From JACKFB01 sp041389525 (GTDB taxonomy: Bacteria; Myxococcota_A; UBA9042; PHBI01; JACKFB01), in assembly GCA_041389525.1 (NCBI GenBank), contig JAWKRR010000033.1, positions 1 through 64,000 of the forward strand: a DNA stretch of 64,000 bases. Reading direction: 5' to 3'. The translations under genes and the position numbers were made by a program. Shown here one piece after another: positions 8,380 to 16,741 of the stretch (positions are counted from its first letter, which is position 1; each line of letters opens with the position of its first letter). The notes beneath the pieces were generated by a model. That model saw only the letters and a list, made by a program, of their open reading frames with translations, was not told where the DNA came from and made no database searches.

Positions 8380-9003
8380 ATGCTGAATCTTCTGCGACGC
8401 TTGGTGATGGTCGGTGCGTTGGCCTTGGTGGTGCCCGTGGCGGTGTCGTCGTGCGGGAAGCCGACGCTCGAGGGGCGGGTGAACTCGTACCAGCGCGCGA
8501 AGGACCGTCTGGAGGTGCTGGGGTCGAAGATGCCGGCGCTGAAGATGGACATCCAGGCGAAGGTCGCTGAGTTCGACGCGGCGTTTCAGGCGGCGAACGC
8601 GAAGGGCGGCGAGGAGGCGGTGCGCGAGATCGGCGCGCTGCTGGCGCGGATGGACGCGTACGAGAAGCAGATGGATCCGACGAAGGGTGCCGCCGCGCAG
8701 CCGGTCGGATCGAAGCTGGCGCCCGCGGCCGGACAGCCCGGGGCGTTGCCAGCGCCCGGGACCAAGCTGACGCCGCCGTCGCGCAACGCGATGCCGCAGC
8801 CGCCCGCAGGTGGCAGCGGGTTTGGCGAGGGTGGCGGCGTGCGGCCGTCGCCTGTGCAGGGTGGGGCGCTGCCGACCGGGATGCCGACGCGCGCGCCGGC
8901 GCAGCCCGGGCAGCTGCAGCAAGTGCCGCGGCCTGCGCCCGCGCCGCCGGTGGCGCCCGCCGCGCCGGCCCAGCCGGGCGGGTCCGGGTTCGGCGGTCAG
9001 TGA
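8380..9003 (+). CDS. Lipoprotein with a low-complexity Pro/Ala/Gly tail
   Basis: 207 aa from ATG 8380, with GGAGGG 6 nt upstream; a TTG at 8374 abuts the same site. The leader 'VMVGALALVVPVAVSSC' ends in a lipobox-like VSSC, predicting a lipidated protein. Residues about 25-100 are charged and helical ('RVNSYQRAKDRLEVLGSK', 'KVAEFDAAFQAANAKGGEE', 'ALLARMDAYEKQM'), likely a short coiled coil. The remaining ~105 residues are a disordered Pro/Ala/Gly linker with two 'GGSGFG' blocks, and the gene ends 'GGSGFGGQ'. No family recognised. It follows the preceding hypothetical gene closely. Confidence 0.65.
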   Translation: MLNLLRRLVMVGALALVVPVAVSSCGKPTLEGRVNSYQRAKDRLEVLGSKMPALKMDIQAKVAEFDAAFQAANAKGGEEAVREIGALLARMDAYEKQMDPTKGAAAQPVGSKLAPAAGQPGALPAPGTKLTPPSRNAMPQPPAGGSGFGEGGGVRPSPVQGGALPTGMPTRAPAQPGQLQQVPRPAPAPPVAPAAPAQPGGSGFGGQ

Positions 9004-9100
9004 GCGCGCCGTAGGTTCGCGCGCGCTGACGTCGACGACGCCGCGCGCTGCGACCGGGCAATTACCGAGCATTTATCTAGCGAATTCGAGGAGAGTGGCG

Positions 9101-9871
9101 ATGGAGATTCAGGGATTGATCGCGGTGGTGACGGGCGGTGGTTCGGGCCTCGGGCGGGCGACCGCGCTGCGTCTGGCGGCCGCGGGCGCGAAGGTGGCGA
9201 TCGCCGACCTCGCGCGCAGCCCGGGCGCGGAGGTCGCGGCGGAGCTTGGCGAGCAGGGGCTCTTCCTGGCGACCGACGTCACCAGCGAGGCGGAGGTCAC
9301 CGCGCTCCTGGACGCCGCGCAGGCCAAGTGGGGCGGCGTCGCGCGCATCGTCGTGAACTGCGCCGGCATCGGCACGGTCGGCAAGACGGTGGGTCGCGAG
9401 GGCCCGCTGCCGCTCGAGGTCTTCACCCGCACGCTGATGGTCAACACCGTCGGCAGCTTCAACGTGATTCGGCTCGCGGCGGCCCGCATGGCCGGCGCGG
9501 ACGTCCTGGAGACCGGCGAGCGTGGCGTGTGCATCAACACCGCCAGCGTCGCGGCCTACGAGGGGCAGATTGGCCAGGTCTCGTACGCGGCGTCGAAGGG
9601 CGCCATCGTCGCGATGACCCTGCCGATCGCCCGAGATCTCGCCCGCGACGGCATCCGGGTGATGACCATCGCGCCGGGCCTCTTCAAGACGCCCATGCTC
9701 GCCGGGCTGCCCGAGAAAGCTCAGGAGTCGCTTGGTCAGCAGGTGCCCTTCCCCTCGCGCCTGGGCGACCCGGCCGAGTACGCGCAGCTCGCCGAGGCCA
9801 TCGTGCGCAACCCCATGCTGAACGGGACGACCATTCGCCTCGACGGCGCGATCCGCATGGCGCCGAGGTAG
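9101..9871 (+). CDS. Short-chain dehydrogenase, 3-hydroxyacyl-CoA dehydrogenase type 2 (HSD10)-like
   Basis: 256 aa from ATG 9101 with GAGGAGAG upstream. Classical SDR layout: cofactor loop 'TGGGSGLG' (residues 11-18), Asp after strand 2 ('IADLA') favouring NAD, 'NCAGIG', catalytic Ser in 'INTASVAAYEGQIGQ', and Tyr162/Lys166 in 'YAASK'. The segment 'VTGGGSGLGRATALRLAAAG', 'INTASVAAYEGQIGQVSYAA' and the end 'MLNGTTIRLDGAIRMAPR' match the HSD17B10/type-2 3-hydroxyacyl-CoA dehydrogenase branch, which oxidises short and branched 3-hydroxyacyl-CoAs in beta-oxidation and isoleucine breakdown. A thioredoxin-fold gene starts 4 nt after the stop. Confidence 0.88.
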   Translation: MEIQGLIAVVTGGGSGLGRATALRLAAAGAKVAIADLARSPGAEVAAELGEQGLFLATDVTSEAEVTALLDAAQAKWGGVARIVVNCAGIGTVGKTVGREGPLPLEVFTRTLMVNTVGSFNVIRLAAARMAGADVLETGERGVCINTASVAAYEGQIGQVSYAASKGAIVAMTLPIARDLARDGIRVMTIAPGLFKTPMLAGLPEKAQESLGQQVPFPSRLGDPAEYAQLAEAIVRNPMLNGTTIRLDGAIRMAPR

Positions 9872-9875
9872 CCCG

Positions 9876-10454
9876 GTGTCGCTGACCCCGTCGACGATGC
9901 TGGAGCTAGGCACCGCAGCCCCGGACTTCGCCCTGCGCGACACCGAGGGCTGCGAGGTGCGCCTAGACGACCTGCGCGACGCCCCGGCGCTGCTGGTGAT
10001 GTTCCTCAGCAACCACTGCCCCTACGTCATCCACCTGCGCCACCACCTGGCGGAGTTCGTCGCCGCCTACCAGCCCAAGGGCCTCGCCGCGGTCGCCATC
10101 AACGCCAACGACGTCGCCCGCTACCCCGCGGACTCGCCCGAGAAGATGAAGGAGGAGGTCGCCATCACCGGCTACACCTTCCCTTACCTCTTCGACGCCA
10201 CCCAAGACGTCGCCAAGGCCTATCAAGCCGCCTGTACCCCGGACTTCTTCCTCTTCGACGCCGACCGCAAGCTTGTCTATCGCGGCCGCTACGACATGAG
10301 CCGCCCCGGCAACGACATCCCCATCACGGGAAAAGACCTGGCAGCCGCCATCGACGCCGTCCTGGCCGGCAAGCCCCCGCTGGCCGACCAAGTCCCCAGC
10401 ATGGGCTGCAACATCAAGTGGCGCGCGGGCAACGAGCCGAGCTACTTCGGGTAG
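9876..10454 (+). CDS. Thioredoxin-fold (AhpC/TSA-like redoxin) protein
   Basis: 192 aa from GTG 9876, 4 nt after the SDR stop. It has a peroxiredoxin/thioredoxin core 'LGTAAPDFALRDTEGCEVRL', the active-site strip 'MFLSNHCPYVIHL' in which the usual CxxC is reduced to a single Cys (NHCPYV), a second Cys in 'YQAACTPDFFLFD' and a third in 'PSMGCNIKW'. This Cys spacing is typical of a family usually annotated only as thioredoxin family protein, so the lack of CxxC is family-normal. It probably reduces peroxide or protein disulfides in the cytoplasm; no signal peptide. Substrate unknown. Confidence 0.82.
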   Translation: MSLTPSTMLELGTAAPDFALRDTEGCEVRLDDLRDAPALLVMFLSNHCPYVIHLRHHLAEFVAAYQPKGLAAVAINANDVARYPADSPEKMKEEVAITGYTFPYLFDATQDVAKAYQAACTPDFFLFDADRKLVYRGRYDMSRPGNDIPITGKDLAAAIDAVLAGKPPLADQVPSMGCNIKWRAGNEPSYFG

Positions 10455-10806
10455 TTGAACGGTCGCCCGACGCCGGCGCCCTCATCCCCCGCGCCCGCCT
10501 TGCGTATCTGGGCCTCTTCCACTAGGAAGTGCCAGCCAGTCCGCCAAGGACCCGCCCGATGCCACGGCCTCCCACGCCCACTCCGCCACCTGCGCCCCCG
10601 AGCGCCGCCGGGCTCCCGGTCGCGCCGTGCATAGGCCCCGCCTCTGACGCCGCCCGAGGCTCCCGAACCCGCTCCTGAGACCGCACGCGCCCGGGCCTGC
10701 GTCGTCGGCGCTCCTCGCGGCTTCGGCTGACGACCGCGCCGCCAGGGGAGAGGTTGAGGCGCCTCGCTCGCCACCGTAGACTCGCGCACACTCTGCGGAG
10801 GGGACC
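10455..10806. other. Intergenic region upstream of the defence block
   Basis: About 350 nt with no supported gene. Frames on the minus strand run through it but are Arg/Pro-rich shadow translations. I see no clear -10/-35 pair. The ribosome site GGAGGGG (10797-10803) for the next gene is the only signal I can support. Confidence 0.5.
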
Positions 10807-11859
10807 TTGGCTGAGGGCAGAAACAGCGTGCTCCCGTCTGACTATCCGGCGTTGCTCGCGGACCTGAAGACGCGGATCCACTCGGCTCGAATGCGGGCGA
10901 CGCTCGCGGCCAATGCCGAGTTGACGTTGCTGTACTGGGATCTCGGGCGGGCGATTCTTGAGCGTCAGGAACAGGAGGGCTGGGGCGCGAAGGTGGTGGA
11001 CCGGCTGTCGGTGGACTTGCGGCGCGCCTTTCCCGACATGAAGGGGCTCTCGCCGCGGAACCTGAAGTACATGAGGACGTTTGCGGGTGCCTGGCCCGAG
11101 CGGTCAATTGTGCAACAGGCCGTTGCACAAATTCCTTGGGGCCACAACGTCCGGCTGCTCGACAAGCTTGGCGACCCTGAAGTGCGGCTCTGGTACGCGA
11201 AGAAGGCGCGGCTCCACGGCTGGTCTCGGGACGTCCTGGTGATGCAGATCGAGACCCGGCTGCATGACAGGCAGGGCCAAGCTGTCACCAACTTCGACGC
11301 GACGTTGCCGGCGCCCCAGGCAGACCTTGCGAACGGCCTGCTCAAAGATCCCTACCTGTTCGGGTTCCTGGGGCTGGAAGAAGACGCGCAGGAGCGCGAG
11401 GTCGAGAAGGCGTTGGTGCGCCATCTGCGGGACTTCCTGCTCGAGCTTGGCGTCGGGTTCGCCTTCGTCGGCAACCAGCACAGGCTAGAGGTTGGCGGCG
11501 ATGAGTTCTTTATCGACATGCTCTTCTACCACCTGCACTTGCGCTGCTATGTGGTCGTCGAGCTGAAGACGGTGGCGTTCAAGCCCGAGTTCGCCGGGAA
11601 GCTGAACTTCTACCTCTCCGCGGTCGACGACCTGCTGCGCCGTGGCGACGACGCGCCGACCGTCGGGTTGCTGCTGTGCAAGGGGAAGAACAAGCTCGTC
11701 GCCGAGTACGCGCTGCGCGACATGAGCAAGCCGATGGGCGTGTCGGAGTACCAGCTCACCGAGGCGCTGCCTGAGAATTTGCGGGGCAGTCTTCCCACGG
11801 TCGCGGAGTTGGAGGCCGAGTTGGCCGTGCCGGGGGATGACTCCGAGGGCGTTGATTGA
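10807..11859 (+). CDS. DUF1016 / YhcG-like PDDEXK nuclease
   Basis: 350 aa from a TTG with GGAGGGG 4 nt upstream. The N-terminal DUF1016_N part carries 'LTLLYWDLGRAILERQEQ', 'GWGAKVVDRLSVDLRRAFPD' and 'MKGLSPRNLKYMRTFAGAWP', all hallmark strings of YhcG. The C-terminal nuclease domain has 'GFAFVGNQHRLEVGGDEFFI' then 'DMLFYHLHLRCYVVVELKTV', giving a PDDEXK-type D...ExK site around residues 236-254, followed by 'FAGKLNFYLSAVDDLLR' and 'TVGLLLCKGKN'. YhcG-type proteins often accompany restriction-modification and other defence loci. Its 3' end overlaps the next gene by 23 nt, indicating translational coupling with the JetABCD set. All expected catalytic residues look intact. Confidence 0.9.
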   Translation: MAEGRNSVLPSDYPALLADLKTRIHSARMRATLAANAELTLLYWDLGRAILERQEQEGWGAKVVDRLSVDLRRAFPDMKGLSPRNLKYMRTFAGAWPERSIVQQAVAQIPWGHNVRLLDKLGDPEVRLWYAKKARLHGWSRDVLVMQIETRLHDRQGQAVTNFDATLPAPQADLANGLLKDPYLFGFLGLEEDAQEREVEKALVRHLRDFLLELGVGFAFVGNQHRLEVGGDEFFIDMLFYHLHLRCYVVVELKTVAFKPEFAGKLNFYLSAVDDLLRRGDDAPTVGLLLCKGKNKLVAEYALRDMSKPMGVSEYQLTEALPENLRGSLPTVAELEAELAVPGDDSEGVD

Positions 11860-13255
11860 TGCGCGCCCGCCGGTCGCGCGGCGGGTCGTGTGGCGGGAGG
11901 GGGCGCAGCGCTTGGATAGCCTGGACACATCGAACGCGTCGTTTGAGGACGAGCTGCTCGACCGGCTGACCAGCGGGGTCGAGCCGCAGCGGGTTGAGTC
12001 GCTGCGGCGGGCAGGGCGCTTGGTTGGCGTTTCCGGGCTCGTCCGCTCGCTCTTCGTCGCCGAACCGGCCGACTTGGTTGTGCGGCTGGCGGTCGTGTTG
12101 GAGCTGTCTCGGGTCGGCGGGCGCTTTGACCGCGACCGGGTGCGCTCGCTCGTGCCTTTTGTGGCGCGCGACGCGTTGGAGTCGGCCTTTGACGCGCTGT
12201 ACCGCGGCGGGTGGTTGGAGCTTCGGGCGCTGGACAACAGCTACCGCGTGGTCCCGCTGGGCGCGTACTTGGTCACCGTGCTGCTGGCGGCGGATTTCGC
12301 GTCGCAGAGCCCGACGAACCTGCTCGTGCGCTCGGCCGAGGCGCTGCTCTTTGGCGACCGCGTCGACGACTCGGGCGAGGGGACGGCGCAGCTCTTGGGC
12401 CTGCTCCTAGCCGAGCTGGAGACCCAGGCGGACACAGCGGCCGACGTGATTCGACAGGGGCGGCCCAGCCAGTTGATCCGATTCTCTCGCACGGAGGTCC
12501 GACAGCAGATCACCCAGGTTCAAGACGTCATCGACGCCATCGAGAAGCGCCACGGCGCGGCCACGCGCCAGTTTGCCACCGTCGTGCGCCTTCACGAGGC
12601 GATTCAGCGCATCCTGCGCGCCCACGAGAGCCTCGCCCGGCGGCTCAGCGAGTGGAACCTCAAGCAGCTTGAGACCTCCGACGCGGGTTATAGCCTCGTG
12701 GCGCTCACCGACGCGGCACTCGGCGCCAGTGACGCGGAGCTGCTCACCGCGCCCGTCGACGCGCTGGTCCGCTGCCCGGCGATCTCCACCGACCGGCTGC
12801 TGAGTCGGCACCAGACCAGCCGCAAATCCGTGCGCGCCGCCCGCGAGCGCTTCGTCTACCAGGCGCCGCCCGAGCCCGAAGCCACGCCGTTGGCCCTTGA
12901 GGAGGTCGACCCCGTCGCTCGCGCCGCCAAGAGCCTCGCCGAGGCCCTCGCCCGCACAGGCCGCCTACCCGTGGCCGCGTGGTTGGCCGCCGAATCCTCC
13001 GAGTTCGCTGATGCGGCCTTCCTGATCGGCCTTATCTCGCGGCTGGACCGCGGCGGTCGCGTCGACTTGGGACACGGGCAGGTCGCCCGACTTCACGACC
13101 CGGTGCTGGGCGCGGAGTCGACGCCGGGCCCGCCGAGCGTCGCGCTCCAAGCGCTCTTGGAAGGCGGTGGGTTGGACGAGGTGGCCGGCCGCGGACTCCA
13201 CAGCGCTCTCGTTCTGACCGGCGAGCGAACGCCCGGGGACCCCGATGGCCGATGA
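11837..13255 (+). CDS. jetA: JetA-like (kleisin) subunit of a Wadjet-type SMC system
   Basis: 472 aa from ATG 11837, inside the end of the DUF1016 gene; a TTG near 11910 would remove the Arg-rich start. Identification rests mainly on position, as first gene of a four-gene overlapping set with JetB-, JetC- and JetD-like products. The N-terminal ~150 residues look like a helical/winged-helix unit ('LVGVSGLVRSLFVAEPADLV', 'ALESAFDALYRGGWLELRA'). The middle has long helices with paired motifs ('VIDAIEKRHGAATRQFATVV', 'AIQRILRAHESLARRLSEWN') and the C terminus resembles a second winged helix. I cannot see strings that clearly mark the DUF3375 form of JetA, so the subtype is open. In Wadjet the kleisin bridges JetC heads for plasmid loop extrusion. 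Confidence 0.72.
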   Translation: MTPRALIDARPPVARRVVWREGAQRLDSLDTSNASFEDELLDRLTSGVEPQRVESLRRAGRLVGVSGLVRSLFVAEPADLVVRLAVVLELSRVGGRFDRDRVRSLVPFVARDALESAFDALYRGGWLELRALDNSYRVVPLGAYLVTVLLAADFASQSPTNLLVRSAEALLFGDRVDDSGEGTAQLLGLLLAELETQADTAADVIRQGRPSQLIRFSRTEVRQQITQVQDVIDAIEKRHGAATRQFATVVRLHEAIQRILRAHESLARRLSEWNLKQLETSDAGYSLVALTDAALGASDAELLTAPVDALVRCPAISTDRLLSRHQTSRKSVRAARERFVYQAPPEPEATPLALEEVDPVARAAKSLAEALARTGRLPVAAWLAAESSEFADAAFLIGLISRLDRGGRVDLGHGQVARLHDPVLGAESTPGPPSVALQALLEGGGLDEVAGRGLHSALVLTGERTPGDPDGR

Positions 13256-13907
13256 CGCCACCACAGCCCGCGCTCGCGACGCGGCCAACGCGTTGCTCCG
13301 CGAAGGCGTACTGGACCCGCGACACCAAGAGCACACCGAGCTCCGCGAGCAGCTCCTCAGCGACGACGCCCTCTACTGTGCAGTGCGGGACAGGCTCGCC
13401 GCGGTCGGCTTCGAGCTCGTGCAGGAGCTTGGGCACATGGGCGTGCGGCTGTCCCGTGGGTCCGAGCTCGGCGCGGTCATCGAGCCGCGCAACCACCTCG
13501 GGCTCGACGCCAGTCACATCCGAGTCATCGTGTACCTGTGGGTACAGCTCGTCTATCGGCAGCGGAAGGCGCTGCGCCGCGAGGCATCGGAGCCGCAGGG
13601 ATACACGCACTTTGAGCTGGACCTCGACCCCGGCGCGGCCAGCGAGGGCTTTCAGGTCGCGTGGGGCGAGCTGGAGTCGGCGTTCGCAGAGATCTACGGC
13701 AAGGGCATGCTGCGCGGCATCATCACCGGGCTCAAACGCGCGCGCTTTGTGACCCAAGACGGCAAATCGGGCCCGCTCGAGGCCGGACCGGCGCTCTATA
13801 TAATGGTGGACGGGCTGCGGATGGAGGAGTTCGTCGTGGGGTTGGCGCGCCGCGGGCAGGTCGAGCTGCCGGTGGACCGTGGCGACGGCGAGGGCGGCGG
13901 GCCGTGA
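13245..13907 (+). CDS. jetB: JetB-like (KITE) subunit of a Wadjet-type system
   Basis: 220 aa, starting 11 nt before the JetA-like stop. It has the length and architecture of MukE/JetB-type winged-helix (KITE) proteins: 'LREQLLSDDALYCAVRDRLA' and 'GFELVQELGHMGVRLSRG', a core helix 'HIRVIVYLWVQLVYRQRKAL', and a C-terminal winged helix 'GKGMLRGIITGLKRARFVTQ' with 'DGLRMEEFVVGL'. The hydrophobic string 'ASHIRVIVYLWVQLVYRQRK' is characteristic of DUF4194-type proteins. The tail is Gly/Asp-rich. Its stop overlaps the GTG of the next gene in a GTGA arrangement. Role by homology: binds the JetA kleisin and tunes the JetC ATPase. Confidence 0.78.
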   Translation: MADDATTARARDAANALLREGVLDPRHQEHTELREQLLSDDALYCAVRDRLAAVGFELVQELGHMGVRLSRGSELGAVIEPRNHLGLDASHIRVIVYLWVQLVYRQRKALRREASEPQGYTHFELDLDPGAASEGFQVAWGELESAFAEIYGKGMLRGIITGLKRARFVTQDGKSGPLEAGPALYIMVDGLRMEEFVVGLARRGQVELPVDRGDGEGGGP

Positions 13908-16741
13908 TTTTCCTCGAACGCGTGGAGTTGCTGAACTGGGATATGCAGGCCAATCAGGTGCTGCTGCTGCAGCCGGGCGTGAACCTGCTGACCGGCGATA
14001 ACGGCTCCGGAAAGACCAGCGTGCTCGACGGCATCAAAGTAGCGCTGGGTGCGACCAGCATTGGCGGCGACCGCGGCGTGGAGCACTACCTGACGGCGCG
14101 CGGGGCCCCGGTGGCGATGGTGCGCGTGGTGGCGTCGAACACGCTGGATGTGGCGACCGGCCAACGGCCTTTTGATGTGCTGGGAGCGGGGATTTCGCAG
14201 GACCGGGTGAGTCTGGCGGCGGTCTTTGAGGCGACGGACGACGGCTACGAGAAGGCTTGGTACATCCTCGACGGGGACCGCTCGCCGCTCGAGCCCGGGG
14301 CCGACGCGCGCAAGCTCATCGCCAAGGACTATCGGGCGCGGCTGGAGCGGCTGGGGCTGGGACGCAGCTACCGCGAGCTGATGTGCACGCCGCAGGGCGA
14401 GATTGCGGCGCTCTGCCGGCACGACGCGCGCGAGCTCTTCGGGCTGCTCTACGATTTGATCGGCGGCAAGCAGGTGCTGGACGAGTGGCGCGTCCTGCGC
14501 GAGGCATACCAGGCGCTGGCGCGCGAAGAGGGGCAGCGCATGGCCCACTTGGAGCAGGGGAGCGCGCGGCTTGACGGGCTTCGGGTGCTGCTGCGACAGC
14601 ATGAGCAGTACGGCGCGAAGTTGCGGGAGGAGCGGGTCTTGGGGTGGGCGCTGCCTTTGGCGTTGCGGCGACAGCGACGGGCGGAGCGCGAGGAGGTGGC
14701 GGCGGAGCGGGCCGGGTCGCTGAGCGAGGGCGCGGATGCCGAGCGGGACCGGGGGGCGCTGGCAGAGCGGGTGGGCGAGATCGCCGAGGTGCGACAGGGG
14801 TTGGAGGCCGAACGTAAGCAAGCCGGCGAGGCGGAGGCGACGCGGGAGGCAGCGTGGCGGGAGGCGACGGAGGCGCGGGCAGAGAGGCGGGCGCGGTACA
14901 AGGAGCTTGAGCGGATTCGTGAGGCGGCGTCTGGGTTTTCCGCGCGTGACCTCGACGGGCTGCGCGCCGAAGCTCGGGCGGCGCAGGCCGCGAGGGCGGG
15001 GCTGGACGCGGCGCGGGCGGCAGAGGCGGCGGAGCTTGCCGAGCGGCGGCGCGAGCTGGGCGAGGTGCAGGAGGGGATGTTGCGCCCGCCCGAGGGCGTC
15101 GACGCGTTCCAGTCGGCGCTGCGAAAGGCGAAGATCCCCTTTGAATTGCTGATGGATTTGTTGGAGCCGACCGGGGAGGCGCGACTGGAACTTGAGAGCT
15201 GGCTTGGCGACATGCGCTTCGCGGTGGCGGTGCCGGACGTCGACGAGTTCGTGAAGGCGGTGGCGCTGGCGCGCGAGCAGAAGTTCCCGTACCGGATTTT
15301 GGCGCCGGATGTGCGGGCGAGCTCGGCGGAGGCGGGGGAGCACTTTTTGTGGGACGCCGTCGAGGTGAAGGACCCGCGCTATCGGGGACTGGTGCTGCGG
15401 CTATTGCGGCATGTGGGGCGGCTCGGGGCCGACGAGCGCGTGGAGGACACGTGGCGGGCGCGGGGCGCGGTGGTCGACCCGGCAGGTTACGTCGTGGATC
15501 GGCTGGGCGGCGAGTTCCGCGGGACGACCCGGTTTTATCTAGGGCGGGAGGCGCTAGCGCGGCGGGGGGGCGAGCTGCGGGCGTTGGTCGAGGCGTGTGA
15601 GGAGCGCCTTGGCGAGATGGACGCGCAGCTCGGCGAGGTCGCGGGCGAGCTGGGGCGGATCGAGCAGGCGATCGCCGAGGAGACGGCGCGGCGGGCGTGG
15701 ATTTCGGTGGAGGCGGAGCACGCGGCACTTCGGGAGCAGGTCGCGGCGGGCGAGCGGGAGGGCGCGCGGTTTGAGGTCGAGCGGCAGGCGGCGCGGGTGG
15801 CGGCCGATGCGCTGACGCAGCGCTTCGAGGAGTTGGCGTTGGAGGAAGGCCGGCTGGCCGAGCAGCAGCGTGCGCTACAGGAGCGGCGGCGCAGGGCGGT
15901 GAAGGACGCCGAGAGCGCGGCGCAGCGCTTGCAGGCGCTGGAGCAGGCGCTTGCTGAGGTCGAGTCGGAGGCCGCGCAGGCCGAGGAGGGTGCTGGCGCG
16001 GACCTGGGCGAGGCGCAGCAGCGCGCCCAGACGGCGAGCGAGACGCTCAGCGCGCTGCTGCGGCGGACGAGTCAGGATTTGGAGGGCTTTCCGGAGGCGG
16101 CTCGGGACACGAACCTGCCCGGAAACGTCCGAACCCTCGAGACGCAGTTGGAGGCGGTGCGAGGCGAGTTGGAGCGCATTCAGGGTCAAGCGCGCCAGGC
16201 CGGCCACGCGGCCGAGCGGGGGCGGGACGCGTACCAACGCGCGACCAAACGCGTGTTCCGCGCGTATTTTGCTCGGCTACAAGAGCGCGGCCGGGACTTG
16301 GGGTTCGGGATCGAGGGGCGGCTCCAGGGTTCGGACGACGGAACCTTTGAGGTGGTGGTGCAGGTCGCGGTGGGCGAGAAATCTCCAGTCAGTTACTCAT
16401 CGCCAGCGCTCTCGGGCGGTCAAAAGGCGGCGATCTCGATCCTGATGGCCATGGGCACCCTGGAACTGAGCACGGAGGGTCAGGATGGGGCGGGCTTTTT
16501 CATCGTGGACGAGCCTTTCTCAGCCAGTGATATCCGCAAGATTCAGGAGTTGGGGCATTTCCTGGACCGCACGGGCGGGCAGTATTTGGTGAGCATGCCG
16601 ACGACCATGGACTTGCAGCGCTGCGGCGCGTGGCTGCGGACGGTGCTGACGTGCACGCAGGTCGCGGGCGGGGCTCATGCCGACGGCGCGCTCAAGCTGG
16701 CTCCGCCGGTGCGGTGCAGCTTCGTAGTCCGCGATGACTGA
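13904..16741 (+). CDS. jetC: JetC-like SMC ATPase of a Wadjet-type system
   Basis: 945 aa from GTG 13904, the overlap codon with JetB (GTGA); the frame is open upstream but that part is shadow sequence. Head motifs: N-terminal 'FLERVELLNWDMQANQVLL', Walker A 'GDNGSGKTS' (residues about 31-39), signature 'ALSGGQKAAISILMAMG' (about 835) and Walker B 'GFFIVDEPFSASD' (about 863). Two long Glu/Ala/Arg coiled coils flank a globular hinge at about 398-557 ('VDAFQSALRKAKIPFELLMD', 'RGLVLRLLRHVGRL', 'TTRFYLGREALARRGGEL'). At 945 aa I judge it compact for a JetC/MukB-like protein. By homology it is the motor that extrudes plasmid DNA for cleavage by JetD. ATP-binding and hydrolysis motifs are intact. 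Confidence 0.88.
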   Translation: MIFLERVELLNWDMQANQVLLLQPGVNLLTGDNGSGKTSVLDGIKVALGATSIGGDRGVEHYLTARGAPVAMVRVVASNTLDVATGQRPFDVLGAGISQDRVSLAAVFEATDDGYEKAWYILDGDRSPLEPGADARKLIAKDYRARLERLGLGRSYRELMCTPQGEIAALCRHDARELFGLLYDLIGGKQVLDEWRVLREAYQALAREEGQRMAHLEQGSARLDGLRVLLRQHEQYGAKLREERVLGWALPLALRRQRRAEREEVAAERAGSLSEGADAERDRGALAERVGEIAEVRQGLEAERKQAGEAEATREAAWREATEARAERRARYKELERIREAASGFSARDLDGLRAEARAAQAARAGLDAARAAEAAELAERRRELGEVQEGMLRPPEGVDAFQSALRKAKIPFELLMDLLEPTGEARLELESWLGDMRFAVAVPDVDEFVKAVALAREQKFPYRILAPDVRASSAEAGEHFLWDAVEVKDPRYRGLVLRLLRHVGRLGADERVEDTWRARGAVVDPAGYVVDRLGGEFRGTTRFYLGREALARRGGELRALVEACEERLGEMDAQLGEVAGELGRIEQAIAEETARRAWISVEAEHAALREQVAAGEREGARFEVERQAARVAADALTQRFEELALEEGRLAEQQRALQERRRRAVKDAESAAQRLQALEQALAEVESEAAQAEEGAGADLGEAQQRAQTASETLSALLRRTSQDLEGFPEAARDTNLPGNVRTLETQLEAVRGELERIQGQARQAGHAAERGRDAYQRATKRVFRAYFARLQERGRDLGFGIEGRLQGSDDGTFEVVVQVAVGEKSPVSYSSPALSGGQKAAISILMAMGTLELSTEGQDGAGFFIVDEPFSASDIRKIQELGHFLDRTGGQYLVSMPTTMDLQRCGAWLRTVLTCTQVAGGAHADGALKLAPPVRCSFVVRDD

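Noticed and set aside
10442..11128. 228-aa minus-strand ORF over the gap before the DUF1016 gene
   Set aside because: Ser/Arg/Pro-rich, antisense to the start of DUF1016, no motif.
13661..13903. N-terminal extension of the JetC reading frame
   Set aside because: Reads Arg/Gly-rich shadow sequence of JetB; GTG 13904 with GTGA overlap fits the family N terminus.
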